A DNA stretch of 64,000 nucleotides from Rhizobium leguminosarum (GCF_002953715.1 NZ_CP025013.1:434001-498000); one strand, 5' to 3'; counted from the first letter of the stretch, positions 23,690-32,746 are shown. Translations and numbers: made by a program. Notes: generated by a model from the sequence alone, not told the origin.

Positions 23690-24497
23690 GGAGTTGTCAC
23701 GTTATCGAGCGTGAGCGGTGTTTGTCGCAAGCCGTCTGCAATCAAGCGGTAGCGCCGGTGACGGCCTTCCAGTGCGCTATTGCGCGGATGCGATGAATGT
23801 GGGTGGACAGCGCGGATCGTTTATGACTTGGGGGGACGAAGAGATTTCGAAGCGCGGAGAAGATCGAGATGAAGCGCTGCAGACTTCCCGGTGATCGGAA
23901 GCCTTGCATCGTCCTCTCCCGCTTCCGCAGTGGCAGATGGGAATTTTCCGCTCGATTATTGAGACCCTTGTGGGATCGGTGCTCGACAGCCGGCATAACT
24001 TCTCGCTTGGCCGCGCCATACGAGCGGAGCTTGTCGGTGATGATCCGCTTGGGCGGCATGCCTGCTTTCTTCAATAGCCTGACGAGCAATCGCTTGGCGG
24101 ACTTCGTATCGCGTCGGCTCTGAACAATCTCGTCGAGAACATAGCCATCTTGATCAACGGCACGCCAAAGCCAGTGCTTCTTGCCTGCGATGGAAATCAC
24201 CACCTCGTCCAGATGCCAGACATCCCGGCGCGACGGCCGCCTGCGACGGAGTAGCTTTGCGTATGCCGGTCCGAATTTCCGACCCCATCGCCGGATCGTT
24301 TCATACGAAACGACAACTCCGCGCTCCAGCAGCATCTCCTCGACAAGGCGTAAGGTCAGCGGAAACCTGAAATACAGCCAGACCGTGTTCGAGACGATCT
24401 GTTGCGGGAAACGGTGGCGCTTGTAGCTGACGGCAGGACTCTTCATTCCACCGTCTCTATGTCCAATTCACTGACGCCGCGTTTATGTGACAACACC
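23690..24497 (-). mobile_element. IS6-family insertion sequence (808 bp)
   Basis: Terminal inverted repeats GGAGTTGTCACGTTA (left) and GGTGTTGTCACATAA (right, read inwards) match at 12 of 15 positions and bracket the single transposase gene. The length of 808 bp is normal for IS6. The flanking octamers (TTTTACAC and CCTCGACG) differ, so there is no target duplication. This suggests the element mediated a rearrangement rather than a simple insertion. Confidence 0.85.
23742..24446 (-). CDS. IS6-family DDE transposase
   Basis: 234 residues. The N-terminal HTH-like part is FPLTLRLVEEMLLERGVVVSYETIRRW. The DDE catalytic domain has D80 in WHLDEVVI, D138 in IITDKLRSYG and E167 in NNRAENSH, with the KR-R repeats typical of IS26/IS6 transposases. 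Uninterrupted, so probably functional. IS6 elements fuse replicons and delete neighbouring DNA, in line with the gene fragments on its right. Confidence 0.95.
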   Translation of the reverse strand: MKSPAVSYKRHRFPQQIVSNTVWLYFRFPLTLRLVEEMLLERGVVVSYETIRRWGRKFGPAYAKLLRRRRPSRRDVWHLDEVVISIAGKKHWLWRAVDQDGYVLDEIVQSRRDTKSAKRLLVRLLKKAGMPPKRIITDKLRSYGAAKREVMPAVEHRSHKGLNNRAENSHLPLRKRERTMQGFRSPGSLQRFISIFSALRNLFVPPSHKRSALSTHIHRIRAIAHWKAVTGATA

Positions 24498-24498
24498 C

Positions 24499-24557
24499 CT
24501 CGACGGCATCGATCTTTCAGTCGCAGCGGGCGAAGTCGTGGTTATTCTGGGCGCCTA
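24499..24557 (+). pseudogene. ABC-transporter ATPase fragment
   Basis: Directly at the IS right end the + strand reads LDGIDLSVAAGEVVVILGA and then a stop. This is the segment just before Walker A of amino-acid-type ABC ATPases (L-GIDL-V--GEVV-ILG). The gene is cut by the IS on one side and by the ROK fragment on the other. Confidence 0.6.
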
Positions 24558-24768
24558 ACTGGGCACGGCGGTCTTTCACTGGTGCCTTGCATGGCACCAC
24601 CTTCACGTCCTTGAAGGGACCCATGGCATCGCGTCTGATGACGGTATGAATGCGTTCCGAAAGCAGGTCGAACGCTTTCGACACTCCGCCGCCCATCACC
24701 ACGATGTCGGGGCTGAAAATGTGGATCAGGCCCGTGAAGCCGACACCGAGGTAGTGCAAGAATGTCAT
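24556..24768 (-). pseudogene. ROK-family kinase/regulator C-terminal fragment
   Basis: The minus strand reads LGVGFTGLIHIFSPDIVVMG, then GGVSKAFDLLSERIHTVIRR and VKVVPC. This is the conserved end of ROK sugar kinases or repressors (N-hydrophobic-hydrophobic-DP-hydrophobic-VVGG-V). The rest of the gene is absent on both sides. It lies next to the transporter operon, which is probably unrelated. Confidence 0.65.
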
Positions 24769-24790
24769 TTGCCGATGCCGATTCCTTTCC

Positions 24791-25594
24791 TCACTTCAGC
24801 TTGCGTTTGAATAATGTGGAGGCCGACAGCAGGAGCATCGAGCAGACAACGACGATAGTTGCCGCCGCTGCGATCGTCGGCGTCAATGTATCGCGGGCTG
24901 CTGTGAACATTTCGCGAGGCAGCGTCCGCTGCCCCGGACCTGCTAAAAATACGGTAACAACCACCTCATCCAGCGACGTTGCAAATGCGAAAACGGCACC
25001 GGAGGCAACACCCGGCAGGATGATTGGCAAAGTCACCTTGCGGAAAGCGAGTAGGGGTTTTGCCCCCATGCTCGAAGCTGCCCAGAGTAATCGGCGATCG
25101 AGCGATGTCAGCACTGCCGAGACACTGACAACGACGAACGGCACCGCGAGGGCGGTGTGGGCCAGCACAAGTCCCGTATAAGTGGCTGTGAGCCCCAGCG
25201 TCGAGAACAGGAAATACATACCAACGCCGACGATAACGACCGGAGCGATCATCGGGATCAGCAATAGAGCACCGATGAGCCGCTTTCCCGGGAGTTGAGG
25301 CGTTGCGAGGCCCAGCGCTGCCATGGTTCCGAGCGGCGTTGCGATCGCAGTCGTTGCAATCGCCAGCATAACACTGTGATAGAAAGCGTCTGTCCATGTA
25401 TCCGTTGTTAGAAATTGCGCATACCAGTGAAGAGAAAGGCCCTTGATCGGATAGGTGAAATCGCCGCCTGCGTTAAACGAAAACATCACGATCACGATTA
25501 GCGGGGCGATCAAAAATGCAAGTATAAGCGTGGAGAAAATCCCCAGGCTCAGGCGGCACGCGATGCTTGCAGCTTTAGGGGGAGTTCTGCCCAC
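24791..25594 (-). CDS. Polyamine-type ABC transporter permease (PotC-like)
   Basis: 267 residues with six membrane helices, beginning with LGIFSTLILAFLIAPLIVIVMFSF, and the EAA loop region DRRLLWAASSMGAKPLLAFRKVTLPIILPG. FAFATSLDEVVVTVFLAGP is a hallmark of PotC-type permeases. It is the last gene of a five-gene operon (aminotransferase, ATPase, binding protein, two permeases), nine bases after the previous gene. It forms the channel with the PotB-like partner. Confidence 0.92.
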   Translation of the reverse strand: MGRTPPKAASIACRLSLGIFSTLILAFLIAPLIVIVMFSFNAGGDFTYPIKGLSLHWYAQFLTTDTWTDAFYHSVMLAIATTAIATPLGTMAALGLATPQLPGKRLIGALLLIPMIAPVVIVGVGMYFLFSTLGLTATYTGLVLAHTALAVPFVVVSVSAVLTSLDRRLLWAASSMGAKPLLAFRKVTLPIILPGVASGAVFAFATSLDEVVVTVFLAGPGQRTLPREMFTAARDTLTPTIAAAATIVVVCSMLLLSASTLFKRKLK

Positions 25595-25603
25595 TGGTCT
25601 CTC

Positions 25604-26791
25604 CTAGCTTTTGCTCGAGCCGCCGCGCACCATAAGGTTTTGCAGCGTATAGAGAGCGAGTGTCAGGGACAAAAGGATCAGGCCAAGTGAGGAGGCAAGC
25701 CCCCAATTCAGAGTGCTGGTGGTGAAGAGCGCGATATAATAGCTGATCATCTGGTCGCCGGGCCCGCCGACGAGCATGGGCGTGATGTAAAAACCAAGAG
25801 AAACCACGAAAACCATGAGCATCCCGGCCATCATGCCGGGCAATACCTGCGGGATATACACACGGCGGAAAGCATAGAGCGGACGAGCACCTAGAGAAAG
25901 GGCTGCACGGTATAACCGCGGATCGATCGACCGCATCGAACCGAGCAACGGAAAAATCATGAAAGGCAGCATGACATGGACCATCGCTATGATCACTCCA
26001 ACGCGATTATACAGCAGTTTCAGCGGGCTATCGATAATCCCCATATCCATTAGCAGCGAGTTGATGACGCCACGGTCCTGAAGCAGCGCAAGCCATGCCG
26101 TCGTCCGCACGAGAATGGAGGTCCAGAACGGCAACAGTACGAAAAGCAACAATACATTGTGGATCTTTGGGGTCTGCCGCAGCAGGAATATGCACAACGG
26201 GAAGGCAAGCACGAGAGTGATGATGGCCGTGCTGAAGGCTATGATGAAGGTGCGAAGAATGATCGATCGGTAAAGCGTACCATCCGGACGGAGGGAGCCG
26301 AGCCCTTTTTCGTAGTCGTACTTTAGATCGACAGCCGACAGAAGGTGGTAGGCGCCAATGGGCCCCGCGGCTCGTTTCATCGCCTGCCAAGTGGAATTTT
26401 CCGACCATTTTGATTGTATTGCCACCAGCGAGCCTGCCGCACCAGAATCGATCTGGCGTTTTGTCGTCTGCAGCAGCGCCCGAAAGCCAGCATCCTCATA
26501 GGACAGGCGCCGACTGAGCGAGGCAAGTTTTGCCCTGTCGACACTCTTAAGATCGGCAATAAGCGCCGGCTCGGCCTCGTCGGGCAACCCGCGGCCATTC
26601 CAGTTTGCAAGAACCGAAGCCGTCAGCGGCAAGGCTGCCCCTAGCTCAGGATCGGCAACGCTGCGCCATAGCAGCATGCCGGTCGGCACGACGAATGTGG
26701 AGAGCAAAAACAGAAACAGCGGGGCAATCAGCGCATAGCCGCGCCACATGGAACCTTTCGCACTGCGCAAGGGGTTGAATGTTGCCGTCAT
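25604..26791 (-). CDS. Polyamine-type ABC transporter permease (PotB-like, extended)
   Basis: 395 residues, about 100 longer than PotB. After the first helix (ALIAPLFLFLLSTFVVPTGMLLW) a periplasmic insert of about 120 residues precedes helix 2. The rest has the EAA motif RLYRAALSLGARPLYAFRRVYIPQVLPG and the end SSLGLILLSLTLALYTLQN. The insert is shared by the paralogue near 42 kb and defines this permease subtype, common in rhizobial amino-acid-derivative transporters. Confidence 0.92.
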   Translation of the reverse strand: MTATFNPLRSAKGSMWRGYALIAPLFLFLLSTFVVPTGMLLWRSVADPELGAALPLTASVLANWNGRGLPDEAEPALIADLKSVDRAKLASLSRRLSYEDAGFRALLQTTKRQIDSGAAGSLVAIQSKWSENSTWQAMKRAAGPIGAYHLLSAVDLKYDYEKGLGSLRPDGTLYRSIILRTFIIAFSTAIITLVLAFPLCIFLLRQTPKIHNVLLLFVLLPFWTSILVRTTAWLALLQDRGVINSLLMDMGIIDSPLKLLYNRVGVIIAMVHVMLPFMIFPLLGSMRSIDPRLYRAALSLGARPLYAFRRVYIPQVLPGMMAGMLMVFVVSLGFYITPMLVGGPGDQMISYYIALFTTSTLNWGLASSLGLILLSLTLALYTLQNLMVRGGSSKS

Positions 26792-26822
26792 GTCGAGCCT
26801 CGAACTTCATTTGGACCAGGGA

Positions 26823-26854
26823 AGCCCCCGCGTCACCTGATGGCGTCGGGGGCT
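26823..26854 (-). promoter_or_regulatory. Stem-loop between binding-protein and permease genes
   Basis: AGCCCCCG and CGGGGGCT form a perfect 8-bp stem, with an inner GCGTCACC/GGCGTC pairing, just after the binding-protein stop. Such hairpins usually stabilise the binding-protein mRNA or partly terminate, giving more binding protein than permease. The same device is found at the same place in the paralogous operon. Confidence 0.65.
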
Positions 26855-26862
26855 GGCGCGAC

Positions 26863-27903
26863 TTACTTGGCGGCCCATTCAGCCCAGCGGGCGGTCAAAG
26901 CATCGATGTTGTCGATCCAGAATGCATCATCGATTTTCAGGACATTCTTCGCGTTTTCCGGTGCAGTCGGAAGATCGGCGCGCAGCTTGGGATCGATCAT
27001 GTCGAAAGCCTTTGCCGATGTAATACCGATCGGCTGCACTTCGGGTAGGTGGCTTTGCGGCTCGGCCTCGCCGGCATATTTCAGAAGGTCATAGGCCGCA
27101 TCCACATTGGGAGAAGTCTTCAAGATGACCCAACTGTCGACTGTCTGCAGGGACTGATCCCAGACAATCCCAAATGGCTTCTTGTCCTTGTTGATGGCAT
27201 TCGTCGCCCGCCCGTTGAAGGACGAGGTCATCACCACTTCGCCGGAAGCCAGGAGCTGCATCGGCTGTCCGCCCGATGACCAGAATACAAGCGACGACTT
27301 GATGGTATCCAGCTTTGCAAAGGCGCGGTCTACACCTTCGGAGTGAGAGAGAGTCTTGTAGACATCCGCAGGCGCCACGCCGTCGGCGAGGAGGGCGAAC
27401 TCAAGGTTGGTCTTCGGCGACTGGCGTAGTGCGCGCTTTCCCGGATATTTTGCGAGATCGAAGAAGTCGGCCCATGTGGGTGCTGTTTGAACCTTGGTCT
27501 TGTCGTAGGCAAGAACGTGGTTGTAGATGGCAGCGCCAACGCCACATTCACTGACAGCGCCCGGTACGTAATTGTCCTTACTACCAAGCCGGTTGATGTC
27601 GAGCGGCAGCACGAGCCCTTCCTGGCAAGCGATCTGCAGTTCCTCGCTTTCGGCGATCACGATATCCCAACCGCTGTCGCCGGCTTCCACCTTGGTGCGG
27701 AGAACACCAATACCGTTATCCCAGGTGTCCTCGACGACCTTTTTTCCGGTCTTCTTTTCATACGGTGCAAAGATCGAGTCATGTTGCGCCTGCTGAAACG
27801 TCCCGCCGTTGGAGACGATCACCAGGTCCCGGGCGGAGGCCTGAGTGAACGGCATTCCGCCGACGAGTAGAGCGGTCATCAAAAGTCCAGTTTTCTTCGA
27901 CAT
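26863..27903 (-). CDS. Polyamine-type ABC transporter substrate-binding protein
   Basis: 346 residues from the ATG at 27903 (AAAAGGGGAATTGC upstream); an in-frame ATG 36 bases earlier lacks a ribosome site. The signal peptide is MSKKTGLLMTALLVGGMPFTQASA, then RDLVIVSNGGTFQQAQ. PotD-like features: WDIVIAESEELQIACQEG, YPGKRALRQSP and DSWVILKTSPN. It binds a cationic amine or amino-acid-like ligand in the periplasm. Its relative near 43 kb has exactly the same length. Confidence 0.92.
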   Translation of the reverse strand: MSKKTGLLMTALLVGGMPFTQASARDLVIVSNGGTFQQAQHDSIFAPYEKKTGKKVVEDTWDNGIGVLRTKVEAGDSGWDIVIAESEELQIACQEGLVLPLDINRLGSKDNYVPGAVSECGVGAAIYNHVLAYDKTKVQTAPTWADFFDLAKYPGKRALRQSPKTNLEFALLADGVAPADVYKTLSHSEGVDRAFAKLDTIKSSLVFWSSGGQPMQLLASGEVVMTSSFNGRATNAINKDKKPFGIVWDQSLQTVDSWVILKTSPNVDAAYDLLKYAGEAEPQSHLPEVQPIGITSAKAFDMIDPKLRADLPTAPENAKNVLKIDDAFWIDNIDALTARWAEWAAK

Positions 27904-27940
27904 GCAATTCCCCTTTTTCGTTTTTAGATAGGCTGTCATT

Positions 27941-29047
27941 TCAGAGGAGGATCAATGCGTCCTCTTCCTGAATCGTCATCGCAACTGTCTCGCCCGATTG
28001 CCGCAGTTCGGCGCCTTCCTGGGGTTTGACCTTGAGCTGGAGCGCCTGCCCACCATCAAGGGCGACATGCAGGCGGATATGATCTCCGTGGAAATGCTGA
28101 TCGACCAGCCGACCCCTGAGGCCGTTGCCGGGTCCACCTTTCACGCCGATTGATTCCGGGCGCACCATCAACGCCGCCTTTGCGCCGCTGACGACGCCCT
28201 CACCAGCGCGGCCTCGCAAGATGGAGCCGCAGCTGAGCTGGATGTCGGCAAATCCTTCAGCACATTGGGTGACCAGACCTTCAAGGGTATTGGTCTCGCC
28301 CAGAAACGTCGCTACGAAGCGGTTTCTCGGCCGCTTGTAGATTTCGACCGGAGAGGTGATCTGCTGGATCTTGCCTTGATGGAACACGGCAACTCGATCC
28401 GACATGGTCAGCGCCTCGTCCTGATCATGGGTCACATAGACGAAGGTGATACCCATTTGCTGGTGGATCTGCTTGATCTCAAGCTGCATCTGTTCTCGTA
28501 GCGCCTTGTCGAGCGCACCGAGCGGCTCGTCCATCAAGACCATCCGCGGCCGATAGACCAGCGAACGCGCAAGGGCCACACGCTGTTGTTGCCCGCCGGA
28601 GAGCTGTATCGGATAGCGATTTGCGTAGCTGCCGAGATGGACGAGATCCAGAGCCTCCGCCACGCGTCGGCGTCTCTCCTCCGGCGCTATTTTGCGCACT
28701 GCCAGTGGAAACTCGATGTTCTCAGCGATCGTCATGTGCGGAAATAGCGCGTAGCTCTGGAACACCACGCCCATATCGCGCAGGTAGGGTGGCAGACCGG
28801 TAATATCATCGCCATCCATCAGGATATTGCCCGATGTCGGCCATTCGAAACCTGCCAGCATCATCAAGGTTGTCGTCTTGCCTGAACCGCTCGGCCCGAG
28901 AAGGGTCAGAAATTCCCCTCTGACAATATCCAGATCGAGGTCGTCGACGACCAGACTATTGGAATCATACCGCTTCGACACCGAACGAAAGGATGCAATC
29001 GGTTGCGATCCAACAGCATTGTCCGGGTTGCGGTTTACTTGGTTCAT
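27941..29047 (-). CDS. Polyamine-type ABC transporter ATPase (PotA-like)
   Basis: 368 residues. Walker A GPSGSGKTT is near residue 52, VFQSYALFPHMTI at the Q-loop, the signature LSGGQQQRVALARSL, Walker B MVLMDEPLGALDK, the switch His in YVTHDQDEALTMSDR, and a C-terminal TOBE domain with ALMVRPESIGV. Its ATG overlaps the stop of the aminotransferase gene, so the transporter and aminotransferase are one transcript. Confidence 0.94.
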   Translation of the reverse strand: MNQVNRNPDNAVGSQPIASFRSVSKRYDSNSLVVDDLDLDIVRGEFLTLLGPSGSGKTTTLMMLAGFEWPTSGNILMDGDDITGLPPYLRDMGVVFQSYALFPHMTIAENIEFPLAVRKIAPEERRRRVAEALDLVHLGSYANRYPIQLSGGQQQRVALARSLVYRPRMVLMDEPLGALDKALREQMQLEIKQIHQQMGITFVYVTHDQDEALTMSDRVAVFHQGKIQQITSPVEIYKRPRNRFVATFLGETNTLEGLVTQCAEGFADIQLSCGSILRGRAGEGVVSGAKAALMVRPESIGVKGGPGNGLRGRLVDQHFHGDHIRLHVALDGGQALQLKVKPQEGAELRQSGETVAMTIQEEDALILL

Positions 29048-30417
29048 CAGTCAATCAGCTCCTGTATGAAGGCGACGCTATCGGCCACCGCAGCCACGAT
29101 CTCACGGATGTCGGCTTCGGTCGCGATCAGCGGCGGTGAAAGCACGAGGCTTGGCCCCAGCGCACGCAACAGCACGCCGCGCTCCTTGATGGCGTTCGCG
29201 ATGCGGCCGGCAACATTCGCTTCCATGGGGAAGGGAAGGCGGGCGGATTTGTCACTGACAAATTCGACCGCCGCCATCAGGCCGACGCCACGAACATTAC
29301 CGACGATGGGCATATCACCGAGCGACCGCAAGCCATCTTGCAACAACGGCGCCAGCGAACGCACGCGGGCGCAGATGTCCATCTCATCATAGATGCGCAG
29401 CGTTTCCATCGCGACAGCAGCACCTACAGGATGTCCACCATAGGTATAACCATGGCCGAAACCATTGAATTGCTGTGTGAAGTCCGCGATCGCCTGATAT
29501 ACCCGGTCATTGATCATCAGTGCGGAGATGGGAAAATAGGCAGATGACAAGCCCTTGGCGCAGGTCAGCATGTCGGGTTCGAGCCCGTAGAGCTGCGAGC
29601 CCCAATACTGGCCTGTCCTGCCAAAACCACAGATCACCTCGTCTGCGACAAGCAGAATCTCGTGCTTGCGGAGGACCTTCTGCACGGCATCGAAATAGCC
29701 CTCGGGCGGGACCATGACACCGCCGGTGCCCATCACAGGCTCGGCGAAAAAGGCAGCGATCGTTTCCGGATCTTCTTTGATGATCAGCGCCTCCAGCTCA
29801 CCGGCAAGCCGCTCGGAATAGGCAGCCTCGGTCTCACCTTCCTGCATGCCGCGATAGGTGTCGGGGCATGAAACATGAAGGAAGCCCGGGAGTGGTAAGC
29901 CGTATCCATTGTGCATGTTCGGCAGACCAGTCAGGCTGGCAGCAGCAATCGTGGTGCCATGATAAGCTTTGGTTCGTCCGATGATTTTGCGCTTTTCAGG
30001 CTTTCCAATTGCAGCAAAATAATACCAGGCGAGTTTGATCGCCGTATCCACAGCCTCGGAACCTGAGGACTGAAACATAACTTTTGACATGGGCGATGGT
30101 GCGCGCTGCAGCAGCGCCTCAGCCAGATCAATCACCGGTTCGCTAGTGCGGTGCGCGAAGGTCTGCGTGTAGGGAAGTTTGCGCATCTGGCGGCAAGCCG
30201 CGTCGATCAGGCGTTGCTCGGAAAAGCCGAGTGAAGTGCACCACAAGCCCGCCATTCCGTCGATGAAATCTCTTCCATTGTCATCGCGTATGCGAACGCC
30301 GTTTCCGCTGTCGATAATCATCGGGCCGATTTGTTCATGGGCCCGGAAATTGGTTTGCGGGTGAGCATGGGACTGGATATCCCTGCTGTGTGGTGAGTTA
30401 TCCAAGTTAGAAAGCAC
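29047..30417 (-). CDS. Class III PLP-dependent aminotransferase
   Basis: 456 residues from the GTG at 30417, which has GGGAGA five to ten bases upstream; the open frame continues 58 codons further but looks non-coding. Motifs: GLWCTSLGFSE, SSGSEAVDTAIKLAWYY, VADEVICGFGRTG, and the PLP lysine in LTCAKGLSSAYFPISA. This is the omega-amino acid:pyruvate/putrescine aminotransferase group. As first gene of a polyamine-type transport operon it probably removes the amino group from the imported compound, giving a semialdehyde or keto acid. Confidence 0.9.
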   Translation of the reverse strand: MLSNLDNSPHSRDIQSHAHPQTNFRAHEQIGPMIIDSGNGVRIRDDNGRDFIDGMAGLWCTSLGFSEQRLIDAACRQMRKLPYTQTFAHRTSEPVIDLAEALLQRAPSPMSKVMFQSSGSEAVDTAIKLAWYYFAAIGKPEKRKIIGRTKAYHGTTIAAASLTGLPNMHNGYGLPLPGFLHVSCPDTYRGMQEGETEAAYSERLAGELEALIIKEDPETIAAFFAEPVMGTGGVMVPPEGYFDAVQKVLRKHEILLVADEVICGFGRTGQYWGSQLYGLEPDMLTCAKGLSSAYFPISALMINDRVYQAIADFTQQFNGFGHGYTYGGHPVGAAVAMETLRIYDEMDICARVRSLAPLLQDGLRSLGDMPIVGNVRGVGLMAAVEFVSDKSARLPFPMEANVAGRIANAIKERGVLLRALGPSLVLSPPLIATEADIREIVAAVADSVAFIQELID

Positions 30418-30443
30418 TAGAATTCTCCCGTTGTCGTTTTGTT

Positions 30444-30463
30444 GTACGAAATGATGTTTCGCA
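30444..30463. promoter_or_regulatory. Candidate IclR operator upstream of the aminotransferase
   Basis: GTACGAAATGATGTTTCGCA holds the inverted half-sites CGAAA and TTTCG. It lies between the divergent aminotransferase and IclR genes. Read on the opposite strand it matches 14 of 20 positions with a site in front of the 37.7-kb operon. Confidence 0.55.
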
Positions 30464-30611
30464 TTGCAAGACAAAACTTGAGGAATTATGCTGCACTGAT
30501 ATCGACCGCGGAGATCACGGTCACGCTTGTGTCGAGCCGACCGAATCGATACCAATGCAATTAGAGATGTGCTTGTGGATCGCTGCGGCATAGCTTCAGG
30601 AAAACGGACAA

Positions 30612-31412
30612 ATGGATATCAAAACCCGCTCGGATGGCAGCGTAAAATCGGTTCAACTGGCTTTCGACGTGCTCGAGGCCGTGGCTGCATCGCAGGAAGA
30701 GGTCGGCGTCAGTGAACTGGCGGCTCATCTCGGCACCACAAAGGGCACGGTGTTCCGCCACCTGCAAACGCTAATGGAACGCGGATATGTCGACCAGAAC
30801 CAGACATCGTCGCGTTACAAGCTCGGTATGCGATCTTATTTTATCGGCCAGACGGCGGCTGCGCGCATCGAGATCCTGTCGGCCTCGACGGAAGCCGTTT
30901 CGGCGCTTCGCGACGAGATCGGCGAGACGGTGGTCGTGTCCGCGCTGCGCGGGACATCGCTGATCGTCCTGCGCACGGTCTTTGGCAAATCCACGCTTGA
31001 GATCGGTGTGCGCGAGGGCAGCGAACTCGTCCTCCATGGCACCGCGCAGGGTAAGATTGCGCTGGCCTTCAGCCGCAAGCCGCTCTTGCAGGGCGTGCTG
31101 CGCAAGGGACTGGAGCCGATCACGGAACACACGATCACAGATCCGGCCGCATTCGACAAAGAGCTGCAGCTCGCCCGCGCGCAGGGGTATGTCACCGCGG
31201 CAAACCAGGAGACCTTCGGCATAAACGCTCTTGCTGCGCCTATCCTTGACCAGACGGGCGATCTGGTGGGCACAATTGCGATTGTCGGTTCGGTCCAGAA
31301 TATCAAGCATGACCCTAGTCACAAGCAGGTCGAAGCCCTGCTGAAGGCGAGCCTGCGCATTTCCTGGAACCTAGGCTACGACAAGATGACGGTCTCCGGT
31401 CGCCAGCCTTGA
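30612..31412 (+). CDS. IclR-family transcriptional regulator
   Basis: 266 residues. The N-terminal winged helix is SVQLAFDVLEAVAASQEEVGVSELAAHLGTTKGTVFRHLQTLMERGYV. The GAF-like IclR effector domain follows (ETVVVSALRGTSLIVLRTVFG, LHGTAQGKIALAFS, GYVTAANQETFGINALAAPI). It lies between two minus-strand operons: divergent from the aminotransferase/transporter operon and convergent with the catabolic operon that ends at 31.45 kb. Shared sites in both promoters make it the likely regulator of both. Confidence 0.93.
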   Translation: MDIKTRSDGSVKSVQLAFDVLEAVAASQEEVGVSELAAHLGTTKGTVFRHLQTLMERGYVDQNQTSSRYKLGMRSYFIGQTAAARIEILSASTEAVSALRDEIGETVVVSALRGTSLIVLRTVFGKSTLEIGVREGSELVLHGTAQGKIALAFSRKPLLQGVLRKGLEPITEHTITDPAAFDKELQLARAQGYVTAANQETFGINALAAPILDQTGDLVGTIAIVGSVQNIKHDPSHKQVEALLKASLRISWNLGYDKMTVSGRQP

Positions 31413-31452
31413 TATAGCTGGTGACGGGCCACCCGACAGTTCCCATGCCGGT

Positions 31453-32322
31453 TCAAAAGCCGAACAAGTGTGCCGGATTGTCCACCAAAATGCGCCGTGC
31501 GGTCGTTTCGTCGCCTGCGTAGCGAAACAGCAGGTCCATCAGGTCTCCATCATTCGGCGGCTGCGTCTTCGAGAGTGGATGCGGCCAGTCGCTGGCCCAG
31601 ATCACTCTCTCGGATGCTGCGTCTATATAGGACCGGGCGATCGGCACGATGTCATTCCATGGCGTTCCTGTTAGTGACAGCTTGTGCCCATTCGACAGCA
31701 TGACCCAGACATTGCCGCGCCGGAGAAGGTCTCGCACCTTGCAAACAGTCGGCCCGTCCACACCCTGGATAAGATCAGGGCGGCCCATGTGGTCGATCAC
31801 CACGGGGATATCGAGGTTCTGATAGAGCGCCACATGATCCAGAATGCCGCTCTCGCCTGGCTGGATCTTGATGTACCAACCGAGTTCAGCCGCCCGTGCC
31901 ACGGCGCGCGCGAATTTCTGCGGGTCCGGGGCCAGATTGACGGCTTTGAGGAAATTGAAGCGGGCACCGCGAATACCGGCATCGTGCAATGTTTGCAGCA
32001 CCGCATCGCTTGCCTCGTTCAGCACCGCACCGATCGCGCAACCCCGGTAGTTGCCGCCGGAAGCAGAAAGTGAATCCAGCAATGCGCTGTGGTCCATGCC
32101 ATAGGTGGTTGCCTGCACGATGACGCCGCGTTCGATGTGAAGGGCCTTGTGCATGCGGCGCGCCTCGGCAAATGTCGCCTGCGGCATCGTGTAGGTGGCA
32201 CCCGGGCGCGAGGCATACCGCGCTTCCGGCCCAAATACATGGAACTGACTGTCAATCGCACCCGAGGGCACAGCAAACGATGGCGGCCGGGGATCGGCAT
32301 CGAAAGGGAAATAGCCGGTCAA
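31453..32322 (-). CDS. COG3618-type metal-dependent hydrolase (lactonase-like amidohydrolase)
   Basis: 289 residues if started at the TTG at 32322, preceded by CAGGGGAAG. An upstream GTG at 32373 would add 17 residues that fall in the old coding tail of the RidA gene, so I prefer the TTG. The TIM-barrel family of 2-pyrone-4,6-dicarboxylate lactonase (LigI) is shown by AIDSQFHVFGPEARY, VIDHMGRPDL, VWVMLSNGHKLS, VIWASDWPHP and ILVDNPAHLFGF. It would open a lactone or similar ring. Last gene of the unassigned catabolic operon. Confidence 0.88.
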   Translation of the reverse strand: MTGYFPFDADPRPPSFAVPSGAIDSQFHVFGPEARYASRPGATYTMPQATFAEARRMHKALHIERGVIVQATTYGMDHSALLDSLSASGGNYRGCAIGAVLNEASDAVLQTLHDAGIRGARFNFLKAVNLAPDPQKFARAVARAAELGWYIKIQPGESGILDHVALYQNLDIPVVIDHMGRPDLIQGVDGPTVCKVRDLLRRGNVWVMLSNGHKLSLTGTPWNDIVPIARSYIDAASERVIWASDWPHPLSKTQPPNDGDLMDLLFRYAGDETTARRILVDNPAHLFGF

Positions 32323-32384
32323 GTTTGGGCTTCCCCTGCCGCTCCGGTGCGGAGCACCGCCGTAAAATCGCACTGGATTTCGAT

Positions 32385-32729
32385 TTACCCTTCAAGCTGC
32401 GCCTGGAGGCTGTGGCGCGCAGGTCTGCTGGTTTCATCGGGAAACAGCGCCAGCCATTCGCGATTGAGTGCCTCGCGGTTGGAGCGATCCCGCATCCATA
32501 CGGTCACCTTCAGAATGTCATTTGTCGATCCGCCGGCGGCCTCGACGATGGCGCGCATATGACCGAACATGAAAAAGGTCTGGGCGTCGATCCCTTCGGC
32601 AATCGTTCCGGCTTCGGGATCGACACCATTGATTATGCCAGACATCACGATATCGCCGATGCGGGACGCATTCGGGATCGGGTTCTTGTGGCGAAATCCC
32701 TGAATATGGACCGACCTTCGATCTGTCAT
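32385..32729 (-). CDS. RidA-family protein, prematurely ended by an in-frame TAA
   Basis: The present frame gives 114 residues (FRHKNPIPNASRIGDIVMSG, AIVEAAGGSTNDILKVTVWM, SRPARHSLQAQLEG). Directly after the TAA the same frame continues IEIQCDFTAVLRTGAAGEAQ and reaches a TGA that overlaps the next gene's TTG start. IEIQCDFTAV is the normal last strand of RidA with the functional Glu. So the ancestral gene had 136 codons and now carries a nonsense codon at 115. It may be inactive, read through, or a sequence error. Expected role was imine/enamine hydrolysis in the operon's pathway. Confidence 0.85.
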   Translation of the reverse strand: MTDRRSVHIQGFRHKNPIPNASRIGDIVMSGIINGVDPEAGTIAEGIDAQTFFMFGHMRAIVEAAGGSTNDILKVTVWMRDRSNREALNREWLALFPDETSRPARHSLQAQLEG

Positions 32730-32746
32730 CTGAATGCTCCTTCACA

